The translations under genes and the position numbers were made by a program. DNA of 64,000 nt from assembly GCA_018223185.1 (NCBI GenBank), contig JAAEYW010000015.1, forward strand, positions 29,119-93,118, written 5' to 3'. Source of the DNA: Oceanospirillales bacterium (GTDB lineage Bacteria > Pseudomonadota > Gammaproteobacteria > Pseudomonadales > Balneatricaceae). Below, piece after piece: positions 31,036-40,347 of the stretch (position 1 is its first letter; each line of letters starts with the position of its first letter). The notes below the pieces were generated by a model. That model ran no database searches. It was given only the letters and a program-made list of their open reading frames with translations, and was not told the DNA's origin.

Positions 31036-31695
31036 ATGTCGATTCACAACTCACAACAGGTCATAAAAGTCTGGGACCCCCTTGTCAGGGTTTTTCACTG
31101 GTCACTGGCACTGTTTTTCACCATCGCTTACCTGACGGAGGACGACTTCGAAACGGTGCATTTCTATATGGGCTATGCCATCAGTGCATTGATCGTGTTT
31201 CGTCTGCTCTGGGGCGTTGTCGGGCCAAAATATGCGCGTTTTACTAATTTTGTCACCGGTAAGGAGAGGGTGGTTCGCTATCTGAAATCTCTGTTAACCG
31301 GCAAAGCTGAACATTATGTCGGCCATAATCCGGCGGGTGGCATCATGGTGGTTGCACTACTGCTGATGCTGGCACTGACCTGCTTTTTCGGTATGACACT
31401 GCTGGCTATCGACGATGCCGGCCCTCTGGCGGGCACCTTTGTCGGCAACTTTAATGAGGATCTGGTGAAAGGGATGCATGAGGTGTGTGCTAACGGCACG
31501 CTGATGCTGGTGTTTATTCATCTCGCCGGAGTGCTTATCAGCAGTTTGCTGCATCGGGAAAATCTTGTCCGCGCCATGATTACCGGCGTCAAAGTCACGA
31601 GAGCCAACGTTACGGGAGACAAAGCGAGCGGCGATACGGTAAACAGTGCGCAAAAGTCAGATGTTAAGTCAGTTAAAGGAGAGAGTCATGTCTGA
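31036..31695 (+). CDS. cytochrome b561-family (Ni/Fe-hydrogenase b-type) membrane protein
   Basis: 219 aa; KVWDPLVRVFHWSLALFFTIAYL. Confidence 0.9.
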   Translation: MSIHNSQQVIKVWDPLVRVFHWSLALFFTIAYLTEDDFETVHFYMGYAISALIVFRLLWGVVGPKYARFTNFVTGKERVVRYLKSLLTGKAEHYVGHNPAGGIMVVALLLMLALTCFFGMTLLAIDDAGPLAGTFVGNFNEDLVKGMHEVCANGTLMLVFIHLAGVLISSLLHRENLVRAMITGVKVTRANVTGDKASGDTVNSAQKSDVKSVKGESHV

Positions 31696-32071
31696 AAAAA
31701 GAGGGTTGCTGGCAGGGCTGATTGCCAGTCTGGCACTGACTGCAAATGCGGGTGTTATTGATCAGAAACTGGATGAATACCGGGCAGCAGGCGCTGCAAC
31801 GTTCAGTGCTGATGCCGGGCAGGCATTGTGGCAGTCGGATAATAACGGCCGCAGCTGCACCCAGTGTCACGGTGACGATCCAGCCAGCACAGGTAAGCAC
31901 GCAAAAACCGGTAAGGCGATCAAGCCGATGGCACCATCGGTAAACCCCAAACGGTTTACCGACAGTAACAAGATCGATAAGTGGTTTTTGCGAAACTGCA
32001 AATGGACACTTAACCGGGAGTGCACGGCGCAGGAAAAGGGTGACTTTTTAGTGTGGATCAGGGGGCAATAA
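31688..32071 (+). CDS. DUF1924/SHP-type monoheme cytochrome c
   Basis: signal peptide and SCTQCHGDDPAS. Confidence 0.85.
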   Translation: MSEKRGLLAGLIASLALTANAGVIDQKLDEYRAAGAATFSADAGQALWQSDNNGRSCTQCHGDDPASTGKHAKTGKAIKPMAPSVNPKRFTDSNKIDKWFLRNCKWTLNRECTAQEKGDFLVWIRGQ

Positions 32072-32075
32072 GCGT

Positions 32076-32624
32076 ATGAAACCAGTGGCGAAAAAAATTG
32101 CGGGATATATCCGCTATGGTGTGGCAGGCAGTGTTATCGTTGCCGCATGGGGGCTGGGGCTCACGGGTGTGAGCAACGCGTCTGGCACCTATAGTGCCGG
32201 TAAAGCGACCACGGCAGAAGCGGCTATGTACCGCGAAGAGTGTGGTGCCTGTCATGTCGCCTATCCTGCGGGTTTGCTGCCAGCGGCAAGCTGGAGCACT
32301 ATAATGGCTACTCTGGATGATCACTTTGGTGAAAATGCTGAAGTGTCAGCTGAATCAGCGGCAAGGATTACGGCTTATCTGACGGATAATGCGGGTAAAC
32401 CCGGCCATGGAATGTTAAAAAGAATTAAGGGTGACGCGCCTTTGCGGATTACCGAGTTGCCCTACTTTGTGCGTAAGCATGATGAAGTTCCCGAGCGTAT
32501 GGTCAGTGGTAATGAGGAAGTCGGTAGTTTCAGTAACTGTAATGCGTGCCATCAGCGCGCTGAAAGTGGAGACTTTGATGAGGATTCGGTTCGCATTCCT
32601 GGTTATGGCCGTTGGGATGATTAA
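32076..32624 (+). CDS. diheme cytochrome c (DHC type)
   Basis: 182 aa; CGACH and CNACH heme motifs. Confidence 0.88.
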   Translation: MKPVAKKIAGYIRYGVAGSVIVAAWGLGLTGVSNASGTYSAGKATTAEAAMYREECGACHVAYPAGLLPAASWSTIMATLDDHFGENAEVSAESAARITAYLTDNAGKPGHGMLKRIKGDAPLRITELPYFVRKHDEVPERMVSGNEEVGSFSNCNACHQRAESGDFDEDSVRIPGYGRWDD

Positions 32625-32880
32625 CCAGGCTTATGCCGGTTCTGATATCAGTGATGCACAGGTGCGGGAGTGGGTCGCTGCGGGCAGAATTATGTCCTTC
32701 GTTGATATCTATGCTATCAACAAGTCTCGTCTCGATGGCCGGCTGCTCGATCTTGAGGTCGAGCAGGAGGACGGCGAGATCGTCTATGAAATAGAGGTGC
32801 TGAGGGGCGATGGCGAGGTACGTGAGTTTCATATTGATGCGGTTACCGGTGCAGTGCTGAAAGAGGAACGGGACGATTGA
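32578..32880 (+). CDS. PepSY-domain protein
   Basis: MRIRFAFLVMAVGMINQAYAGSD... GEIVYEIEVLRGDGEVREFHIDAVTGAVL. Confidence 0.8.
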   Translation: MRIRFAFLVMAVGMINQAYAGSDISDAQVREWVAAGRIMSFVDIYAINKSRLDGRLLDLEVEQEDGEIVYEIEVLRGDGEVREFHIDAVTGAVLKEERDD

Positions 32881-33536
32881 GAATATTACTCGTCGAAGAT
32901 GATCTGGAGCTGGCTGAGGGGTTGAAACGCAGTTTGCAAAAGGCCGGTTATGTTGTCGAGATGGCGCATAACGGTATCGATGGACAGTTTCTCGGTGACG
33001 AGGAGCAGTTCGATGCAGTTATTCTTGACCTTGGCTTGCCGGAAATTCCGGGGCTCGAGGTGCTCAGACACTGGCGCAAAAAGGGAAATCATGTGCCGGT
33101 TATCATTCTGACTGCCCGCGATGCCTGGCATGAGCGGGTGGATGGTCTGAATGCCGGTGCTGACGATTATCTGGGCAAACCGTTTCATGCCGATGAGGTC
33201 ATTGCCCGTCTGCAGGCGGTTGTCAGACGCACCGTAGGCAAAGCGGATAATGTACTGGAATGGAAGGGGGTGCGACTGCTGCTGGCTGAACAGCAGGCGA
33301 TTGCCCAGGATGGCCGGGTGATCACGCTGACATCAACCGATTTTCGGTTGCTGAGGCACTTTATGATGTATCCCGATAAGGTGCATTCCAAAAGTTATCT
33401 GAGCGAGCAGGTTTATGAAGAGGAGCAGATCAAAGACAGTAATGTGATTGAGGTCTATGTAAACCGGCTGCGTAACTATTTTGGTAAAGACTTTATTAAG
33501 ACCCAGTGGGGCAAAGGATATCGGATAGGCGAGTGA
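32877..33536 (+). CDS. OmpR-family response regulator
   Basis: 219 aa; RILLVEDDLELAEGLK...; winged-helix C-terminus. Confidence 0.93.
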   Translation: MRILLVEDDLELAEGLKRSLQKAGYVVEMAHNGIDGQFLGDEEQFDAVILDLGLPEIPGLEVLRHWRKKGNHVPVIILTARDAWHERVDGLNAGADDYLGKPFHADEVIARLQAVVRRTVGKADNVLEWKGVRLLLAEQQAIAQDGRVITLTSTDFRLLRHFMMYPDKVHSKSYLSEQVYEEEQIKDSNVIEVYVNRLRNYFGKDFIKTQWGKGYRIGE

Positions 33537-34888
33537 ACAGTGATCTGAACAACCAGTTTAAGACCCGTCCCGTGGCGAGAATATCGATCCGCAGAGAGTT
33601 GAGCCGCAGCCTGATTGTTGCCCTGTGCCTGACGATGGGGGCACTGCTGATGGTCGTTAACTGGGGTATAGGTCAGATCTCCCACGAATATATTCAGTCC
33701 CGCCTTAAACACGATGCCGAATCCATTATCGCAGCGTTGCAGTTGCAGCCCGGCACACAGACATGGGTGGTAGGCGAGCGCGGTGCGAGTACCGTTTTTC
33801 AGCGTGCACTGTCCGGGCATTACTACCTGATCACGGGGCCGGATATTGAGATCAGAAGTCGCTCACTGTGGGACTATCCGGCGGATTTTGGCCGGCTGTC
33901 CCAAGGCGAGGAAAAAAGCTTTGAGATGCCCGGTGCTAACGATCAGAACTGGCTGGTCTGGCAGTTGGGCTTCAGTAAAAATGATACCCCGTTCACCCTG
34001 ACTATCATCGAAGACAGTTCGCCTCTGGATGCCCTGAAGTGGCGCTATTCGCTCTGGGCGCTGCTGGTGCTGGCCTGTGGTGCCATATCGCTGTTTTTTA
34101 TGCAGCAATGGATTCTGACCCGCAACTTTCGTTATCTGGATTCAGTACGGCAGAAAATCCAGTCGTTCCGTTACGCCGAAGATAAACCCGATCTGAGCGC
34201 TGTGCCGCAGGAACTGGCCCCCCTGGCGGATGATATTGATCAGCTGTTGCAACAGTTGAAGCAGCGGGTCAGTCGTTCCCGCAACGCCCTGGGCAATCTG
34301 GCCCATGAAATCAAACGACCTTTGCAACGGCTGCAACAGTTACAGGATGAATCTGCAAACCGGTTTGCACCGGATATCAAAGCGCTGCTGGATGATATTC
34401 AGTGGCTGATTCAGCGGGAGCTGAAGCGGGCCCGGATAGTCGGTGTTTCATCGCCGGGCCGACAGACTAATCTGGCGGTCGATCTGCCCCCGCTGATCAA
34501 TATACTCGGCAAGTTATACCCGGCGATCCGCATCGAGACCGATTTTTCAGCGGTTGAGACACTGCCGCAGGACCGTGATGATATGCTCGAGCTGATCGGT
34601 AATCTGCTCGACAACGCCTGTAAATATGGCCTGAGTGAGGTGCGCTTAACGGTAAAAACCTGTGATGACCGGGCGGTGATCTGTGTGCAGGATGATGGTA
34701 AAGGGTTGCCCCAGGAGAGTATCGAAAATCTTCTGCAACGGGGACAGCGTCTCGACGAACGTCAGGAGGGCGCCGGACTGGGGCTGTCGATCTGCAATGA
34801 TATTATCGAAAGCTATCAGGGGCGGCTGACACTTGAAAACCGCAAACCCCACGGGATTATGGTTACCATCGAATTGCCGCTGCGCTGA
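33533..34888 (+). CDS. sensor histidine kinase (QseC/PhoQ-like)
   Basis: NLAHEIKRPL H-box; N- and G-box GAGLGLSICNDII; overlaps regulator. Confidence 0.9.
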   Translation: MNSDLNNQFKTRPVARISIRRELSRSLIVALCLTMGALLMVVNWGIGQISHEYIQSRLKHDAESIIAALQLQPGTQTWVVGERGASTVFQRALSGHYYLITGPDIEIRSRSLWDYPADFGRLSQGEEKSFEMPGANDQNWLVWQLGFSKNDTPFTLTIIEDSSPLDALKWRYSLWALLVLACGAISLFFMQQWILTRNFRYLDSVRQKIQSFRYAEDKPDLSAVPQELAPLADDIDQLLQQLKQRVSRSRNALGNLAHEIKRPLQRLQQLQDESANRFAPDIKALLDDIQWLIQRELKRARIVGVSSPGRQTNLAVDLPPLINILGKLYPAIRIETDFSAVETLPQDRDDMLELIGNLLDNACKYGLSEVRLTVKTCDDRAVICVQDDGKGLPQESIENLLQRGQRLDERQEGAGLGLSICNDIIESYQGRLTLENRKPHGIMVTIELPLR

Positions 34889-34965
34889 ATGACCGGCAGT
34901 CCGGAGATGGCCTCAGTGAAACCTGATTATTCTCAACGTTGCATGACTATTGTAAAGGAGTGTCG

Positions 34966-35577
34966 ATGGATCAACTGCATATCGGCCAGGCACTGAACTG
35001 TCTGGCCAGCGTGGATGCCGATATTGCCCGGGCACTGCCTCACACGGGTGTTCCTGCGCCCCGGCAAAGAGCGTCAGGGTTTGCCGCGCTGCTGGCGATT
35101 ATTATCGGTCAGCAGGTTTCTACCGAGGCTGCGGCGGCGATTCGGGGACGGGTCGAAACCGTGTTGGCCGAGGTTACGGCTGAACGGTTGCTGGAGACTG
35201 ACGATCAGGTGTTGCGGGATGCCGGGATGTCCTGGCGTAAGATTGAATATGCCAACGGGCTGGCCAGTGCCGTTTTAACGAATAGCCTTGATCTTCACGC
35301 TCTCGCCCAGATGTCAGACGCTGATGCGATTAAAGCACTCTCATCCCTGCGGGGCTTTGGCCGCTGGAGTGCCGAGATCTATTTGATGTTTTCCCTGCAG
35401 CGTCAGGATATTTTTCCCGCCGATGATCTGGCCCTGCTGGTGGCACTGGGACGGTTGAAACGGCTGGAGCAAAAACCGACCCCCAGAGAGGCGCGGAATA
35501 TGGTTGAACACTGGGCACCCTACCGCAGTGCCGGGTCACTGTTTCTCTGGCACTATTACCGTGGCGCGCCAGCCTGA
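34966..35577 (+). CDS. DNA-3-methyladenine glycosylase II family (HhH-GPD)
   Basis: ALLAIIIGQQVSTEAAAAIRGR; LSSLRGFGRWSAEIYLMFSLQRQDIFPADD. Confidence 0.88.
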   Translation: MDQLHIGQALNCLASVDADIARALPHTGVPAPRQRASGFAALLAIIIGQQVSTEAAAAIRGRVETVLAEVTAERLLETDDQVLRDAGMSWRKIEYANGLASAVLTNSLDLHALAQMSDADAIKALSSLRGFGRWSAEIYLMFSLQRQDIFPADDLALLVALGRLKRLEQKPTPREARNMVEHWAPYRSAGSLFLWHYYRGAPA

Positions 35578-35937
35578 CCGGCTCTGCTGACCAGGCTGTC
35601 GTTATTATTGTGATAAAGCTTCACTCTCTGAGTGGTCTGCGGTGAATCTGGACTACCTCTTCGGCAACCGTTCGTGCAGAGAAAAAGTGATCAGCGGGTT
35701 GCCACCGGCTTTCTTTTCGGCCATTGAGTTTTACTCTCCCGGCGTAATGCAGATAAAATCTTTTTTTGTTCAATAAATGTACAGCTTTCCCTCGACATTA
35801 GGTCGCTAACTCTTTAAAGTTGCCGCTTCTTTAACAGTATCGGTTTGGTGCTGTTTAACCTGTACTTTTCAGGGCTCTTTTTCAGGATTCTCTTTCAGTA
35901 CATTCTTTCCAGAACACTCTTTTCAGGACCTATCCTT

Positions 35938-37542
35938 TTGATCTCCTCTGCAAACATCACCATGCAGTTTGGCGCTGAGCCGCTGTTTGAAAATATCTCT
36001 GCGAAATTTGGCAACGGTAATCGTTACGGTCTGATTGGCGCGAATGGCTGTGGTAAATCCACCTTTATGAAAATCCTCAGCGGCGAACTGACGCCGACCG
36101 CCGGTAACGTCTCTATGACGCCGGGTGAAAAGCTGGGTATCCTCAGCCAGAACCAGTTTGCCTTCGAAGAGTACAGCGTTATTGACGCTGTGATTATGGG
36201 TGATGCTGAACTGTGGAAGGTTAAGCAGGAACGCGAACGGATCTACTCCCTGCCGGAGATGTCCGAAGAGGACGGTATGAAGGTCGCCCATCTGGAGGTC
36301 GAGTTTGCCGAGATGGACGGCTACAGTGCTGAGAGCCGTGCCGGGGATATCCTGCTGGAAGCGGGTATTGCAGAGGAGTATCACTTTGGCCTGATGAGTC
36401 AGGTGGCACCCGGCTGGAAACTGAGGGTATTGCTGGCCCAGGCGCTGTTCGCCAATCCTGATGTTCTGCTGCTGGACGAGCCTACCAACAACCTGGATAT
36501 TCACACCATCAGCTGGCTTGAAAATGTTCTGAATCAGCGCAAGAGCACCATGATTATCATCTCTCACGACCGTCATTTCCTCAATGCGGTGTGCACCCAT
36601 ATGGCAGATATTGATTACGGTGAGCTGCGTATCTATCCGGGGAATTATGATTATTATCTGGAAGCCTCGGCGCTGATCCGTGAACAGCTACTGACTTCAA
36701 ACGCCAAGAAGAGTGCTGAGATGGAGGATTTACAGGCGTTTGTAAACCGTTTCTCAGCCAACGCCTCGAAAGCTAAGCAGGCCAGCTCCCGGGCTAAGAA
36801 ACTGGAAAAAATAGAGCTGGATGAGGTAAAAACCTCCAGCCGTCAGTTCCCGTCAATCACCTATAAGCAGGATAAAAGGCTGCACCGTCAGGCGCTTATT
36901 CTGGAAGAGATGGGGCATGGGTTTGATGACGGAATGCTGTTTTCCGGCGGCAACCTGATCCTGGAAGCGGGGGCTAAACTGGCGGTTATCGGTGAAAACG
37001 GTGCCGGCAAGACAACCTTTCTGCGCTGCCTGATGGATGAGCTGCAGGCGAAAGAGGGCACTGTTAAATGGTCTGAAAATGCCTCAATTGGCTACTGTCC
37101 ACAGGACAGCTCCGCTGACTTTAACTGTGATCTGACCCTGTTTGAGTGGATGTCACAGTGGCGTACCCCGAAACATGATGATCTCAAGGTTCGCGCCATG
37201 CTGGGTCGTCTGTTGTTTACCGCCGATGACTTCAATAAGAAAGCCCGTGTCTGCTCCGGTGGTGAAAAGAACCGTCTGCTGTTCGGTAAGCTGATGATGA
37301 TGGATATCAACGTGCTGATTATGGATGAGCCCACCAACCATATGGATATGGAGGCGATTGAAGCATTGAATATGGCGCTTGAAGGGTTTGACGGTACGCT
37401 GATCTTCGTCAGCCATGACCGTGCCTTTATCTCCTCCCTGGCGAACAATATCATCGAGATTAAAGACCAGAAAGTGGTTCACTTTCCGGGTACCTTCGAT
37501 GAGTATCTGGATAACCAGACCAAGGCCGCCCGGGTCGCCTGA
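35938..37542 (+). CDS. ybiT: ABC-F family ATPase, YbiT-like
   Basis: Recognised co-linear with E. coli YbiT ([36 protein letters not shown]); probable TTG start. Confidence 0.88.
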   Translation: MISSANITMQFGAEPLFENISAKFGNGNRYGLIGANGCGKSTFMKILSGELTPTAGNVSMTPGEKLGILSQNQFAFEEYSVIDAVIMGDAELWKVKQERERIYSLPEMSEEDGMKVAHLEVEFAEMDGYSAESRAGDILLEAGIAEEYHFGLMSQVAPGWKLRVLLAQALFANPDVLLLDEPTNNLDIHTISWLENVLNQRKSTMIIISHDRHFLNAVCTHMADIDYGELRIYPGNYDYYLEASALIREQLLTSNAKKSAEMEDLQAFVNRFSANASKAKQASSRAKKLEKIELDEVKTSSRQFPSITYKQDKRLHRQALILEEMGHGFDDGMLFSGGNLILEAGAKLAVIGENGAGKTTFLRCLMDELQAKEGTVKWSENASIGYCPQDSSADFNCDLTLFEWMSQWRTPKHDDLKVRAMLGRLLFTADDFNKKARVCSGGEKNRLLFGKLMMMDINVLIMDEPTNHMDMEAIEALNMALEGFDGTLIFVSHDRAFISSLANNIIEIKDQKVVHFPGTFDEYLDNQTKAARVA

Positions 37543-37575
37543 AGATCATCGTGATCAGGCTAATTTGCCTGAACT

Positions 37576-37618
37576 AAAAAAGCCCCTTCACTGGTTAACC
37601 GGTGAAGGGGCTTTTTTG
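37576..37618 (+). terminator. terminator of ybiT-like gene
   Basis: AGCCCCTTCAC...GTGAAGGGGCTTTTTT. Confidence 0.85.
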
Positions 37619-37656
37619 TTACCGTTGACGGGTTATACCAGACCCGCCACGTCTTC

Positions 37657-37711
37657 GTAGGAGCCCCTTCCAGGGGCGATAATACTATCGCGGCGGGACG
37701 CCGCTCCTACA
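37657..37711. repeat. paired REP-like elements (BIME-like)
   Basis: CGTAGGAGCCCCTTCCAGGGGCGAT and inverted ATCGCGGCGGGACGCCGCTCCTAC. Confidence 0.75.
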
Positions 37712-37729
37712 GCATAGAGGCTGCTGCGA

Positions 37730-39355
37730 TCAGAGCATCTTGCGCACGTTATCGGTTGGGATATAAGGGACTTCCAGTTCTTCCAGTTCTTTGTATTCAA
37801 ACTGGGCGTTGATCGCGTTTACCCACTCTTTAGCGCGGGGCAGCAATTGACGGTCATCGGATTGCATCCGCCCACGGGCTACCAGAATCCCCATATCGGC
37901 GCCCAGATAACTGTAATCGCCTTCACCGTATACGCGCAGATAGAAGGCGTCATTGTTGTCACTGACGTTGCCCCAGTCGATACTGCGGCGCATGAATTTG
38001 ATGCTGCCATCGTCCTGCATCCGCCAGATACCGGACTGCGGCGCTTTGGTGATCAGGCGAACCCTGTCTTCGGTATGCTTGAGCACCAGCTGAGTCCAGG
38101 TATCAAAATCAGCCCAGCGCTTCTGTATCTCATCAACGTCGATTTCGAAGTCAACATCCATGAACTCCAGCAGGTGAATCAGCATCAGCGGGATACCGCC
38201 GTATTTTGAGGTCACCAGATTGGTTAACGGGCTGGCACCGCTGATACGTGGGTTGATCTCTCCCAGATAGACTTCGCCATCATCGGTATCCACCAGATAA
38301 TCAAAGCAGAAGGTGCCGCGGTAGCCGTTCTCGTAGAGCTTATCGCCCATCGCTTTTACCATGGCGATGATCTTATCCCGTTGTTCGCCCTGCAGCAGTT
38401 CCGGGAAGATATCGTTGCCACACCAGCCACCTTTATAGGGGGTCAGTTCAGCATAGCCGGTGATATCGGTTTGCAGCGGGCCAACCATGGTGCCGCATCG
38501 GGTGGCAACCGCTTCAACGGTGCCGGGGATGTGATTGATATACTTCATCACTTTAAGCTTTTCACCAATGATGTTTTTGGATCGCTTATCCCAGTCTTCC
38601 TGGTTGTTGATGAAGAAAGTCGTTTTGCCTGAGTCACCATAAGGGGTCTGTACGACCAGATTGTTACCCAGATTTTTCTCAGCCGCTAAGGCCAGTAGTT
38701 CCTCATAGCTGGAGGCTTCCACATCCACCAGGTTAGGTGCACTGGGAACGCCGGCTTCATTGGCCAGCTGAGTGGTGACAATTTTGGAATCGATGCGTGA
38801 ACGCAGTTCAGCCGGTGGCAGGGCAAGCTCCATGCCCAGGCTTGCAGCGATCTTTTCCGCTTCTTCATCGAACATCACTGTGAGGATCTTGCCTTTACTG
38901 CCATTCGCCTCAAAAAGCTCCACCGACTGTTTATGGCTCAACAGATAGTTGACCATATCTTCCATCGACCGGAACTCCCGTTCGGTGTTCTTTTCAACAT
39001 TGGTCACCCGGAAATGCCCGCCATCGAAGGAGTCAAAGTGGGATATATATTGGAACCCCTGAATCCATTGTCCCAGACCGAGAATATTGTAGGCGGTGGG
39101 CGATACAAAATAGATCGGCGTGGTTGTGTTACGGAAGAAACGATAGATATCGGAGAGGCTGCGAAGCTTATCGGGGGTTTTCGTGTCTGGCGTACTCATA
39201 GTAACGTCCTCTGTATTATTATCTTTGTTTAACGTAGGGGCTGATGTGGGTGATCCGCTCTTATCGGACGATAAAGGCGCAAAGATCGCTTTATAGATCC
39301 GGCATAGTAGTGAGGTGAGTTTATTCGTTTGTGTATTCATCGGTTGGACAGGCAC
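37730..39355 (-). CDS. ATP-grasp ligase (biotin carboxylase-like)
   Basis: 541 aa (likely start MSTPDTKTPDK near 39201); VVQTPYGDSGKTTFFI, GTFCFDYLVDTDDGEVYLGEINPRISGASPLTN. Confidence 0.85.
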   Translation of the reverse strand: MPVQPMNTQTNKLTSLLCRIYKAIFAPLSSDKSGSPTSAPTLNKDNNTEDVTMSTPDTKTPDKLRSLSDIYRFFRNTTTPIYFVSPTAYNILGLGQWIQGFQYISHFDSFDGGHFRVTNVEKNTEREFRSMEDMVNYLLSHKQSVELFEANGSKGKILTVMFDEEAEKIAASLGMELALPPAELRSRIDSKIVTTQLANEAGVPSAPNLVDVEASSYEELLALAAEKNLGNNLVVQTPYGDSGKTTFFINNQEDWDKRSKNIIGEKLKVMKYINHIPGTVEAVATRCGTMVGPLQTDITGYAELTPYKGGWCGNDIFPELLQGEQRDKIIAMVKAMGDKLYENGYRGTFCFDYLVDTDDGEVYLGEINPRISGASPLTNLVTSKYGGIPLMLIHLLEFMDVDFEIDVDEIQKRWADFDTWTQLVLKHTEDRVRLITKAPQSGIWRMQDDGSIKFMRRSIDWGNVSDNNDAFYLRVYGEGDYSYLGADMGILVARGRMQSDDRQLLPRAKEWVNAINAQFEYKELEELEVPYIPTDNVRKML

Positions 39356-39375
39356 CTCGTTCTATGGCGGGTTGG

Positions 39376-40347
39376 TTATAGATAATGGATATCCAGAATC
39401 TGTTCGGGGAATTGATCGAAACTGAGATCCAGACTGTGATGCGGCCAGATATAAGTGACCACCCCCTCTGCGGGCAGATAGACCGCGGTATACAGCGTTC
39501 CCGATGTGTAGATATCATGGGGACGGTAGAGCGGCGGTTTCAGAAAATTGGCTACCGTCTCTGTTAAGGTCGTCTCTCTTGGCGAGGCGAGTACGTTTAA
39601 TGCATCCAGCCGTGTCAGTGAATCATCCAGAAATAGCGGCTTGCCGGGCTCCTGCGGCCCCTGATGATTCGTCGAGGTGGTTGCCTGGGTCACACAGATA
39701 TCCCGGTCTGGCGCAATAAACAGCGTCGCGTGATGGCCCGCTTTATCCAGCAGCGCGATGTTGTAATCCAGATGCACCGGTACCCGTTTAAAGACTTCGA
39801 TCGCCTCGTCGACAGTGGCGCAGGTTTCCAGCACATAACGAATCACAATCGTGATGCCAAACCCTTTACCCTCAACCAGCCGGCCGCCATAGTTTATGGA
39901 AACACTCAGACCGTCATCATTTACCCCGTCCAGCACACCCCAGAGGCAGTCAGCAGTGGCAATAACTTTTTTATCCAGCCACTGGCTTTGTAATATGGTG
40001 CCTTCACAAAGAAATGCAGGAAAATCATAGTTACGGATCAGGGCGGTTCGTTCTTTTTTATAGATCAGCTGTGAACAGGCTGAGTAGAAGGTGGGCGGGC
40101 AGTAGAGACTCAGGAAGCGGGCCTGCAGATCATCGCAACCGAGCAGGCCTGTGAGTTCTTTATACAGTGGCAATAGCTCGGGCATATACTCTTTAAGTGC
40201 GTTTAAACACTCCAGATAGCTGGGCCGTGCCGCTTCGCCTTCATCAAGATACCAGGCCCGGTAGGCGGGCCAGGTGCGGTTAAACAGCTGACGGAATTTA
40301 TCGCCGGGTGAGAGTTCGCTGATGATATCGAACTGCAGACTTCTCAC
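39376..40347 (-). CDS. C45 / acyl-CoA:6-APA acyltransferase-like Ntn hydrolase
   Basis: 323 aa; FYSACSQLIYKKERTALIRNYDF (candidate nucleophile Cys), GVNDDGLSVSINYGG. Confidence 0.75.
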   Translation of the reverse strand: MRSLQFDIISELSPGDKFRQLFNRTWPAYRAWYLDEGEAARPSYLECLNALKEYMPELLPLYKELTGLLGCDDLQARFLSLYCPPTFYSACSQLIYKKERTALIRNYDFPAFLCEGTILQSQWLDKKVIATADCLWGVLDGVNDDGLSVSINYGGRLVEGKGFGITIVIRYVLETCATVDEAIEVFKRVPVHLDYNIALLDKAGHHATLFIAPDRDICVTQATTSTNHQGPQEPGKPLFLDDSLTRLDALNVLASPRETTLTETVANFLKPPLYRPHDIYTSGTLYTAVYLPAEGVVTYIWPHHSLDLSFDQFPEQILDIHYL

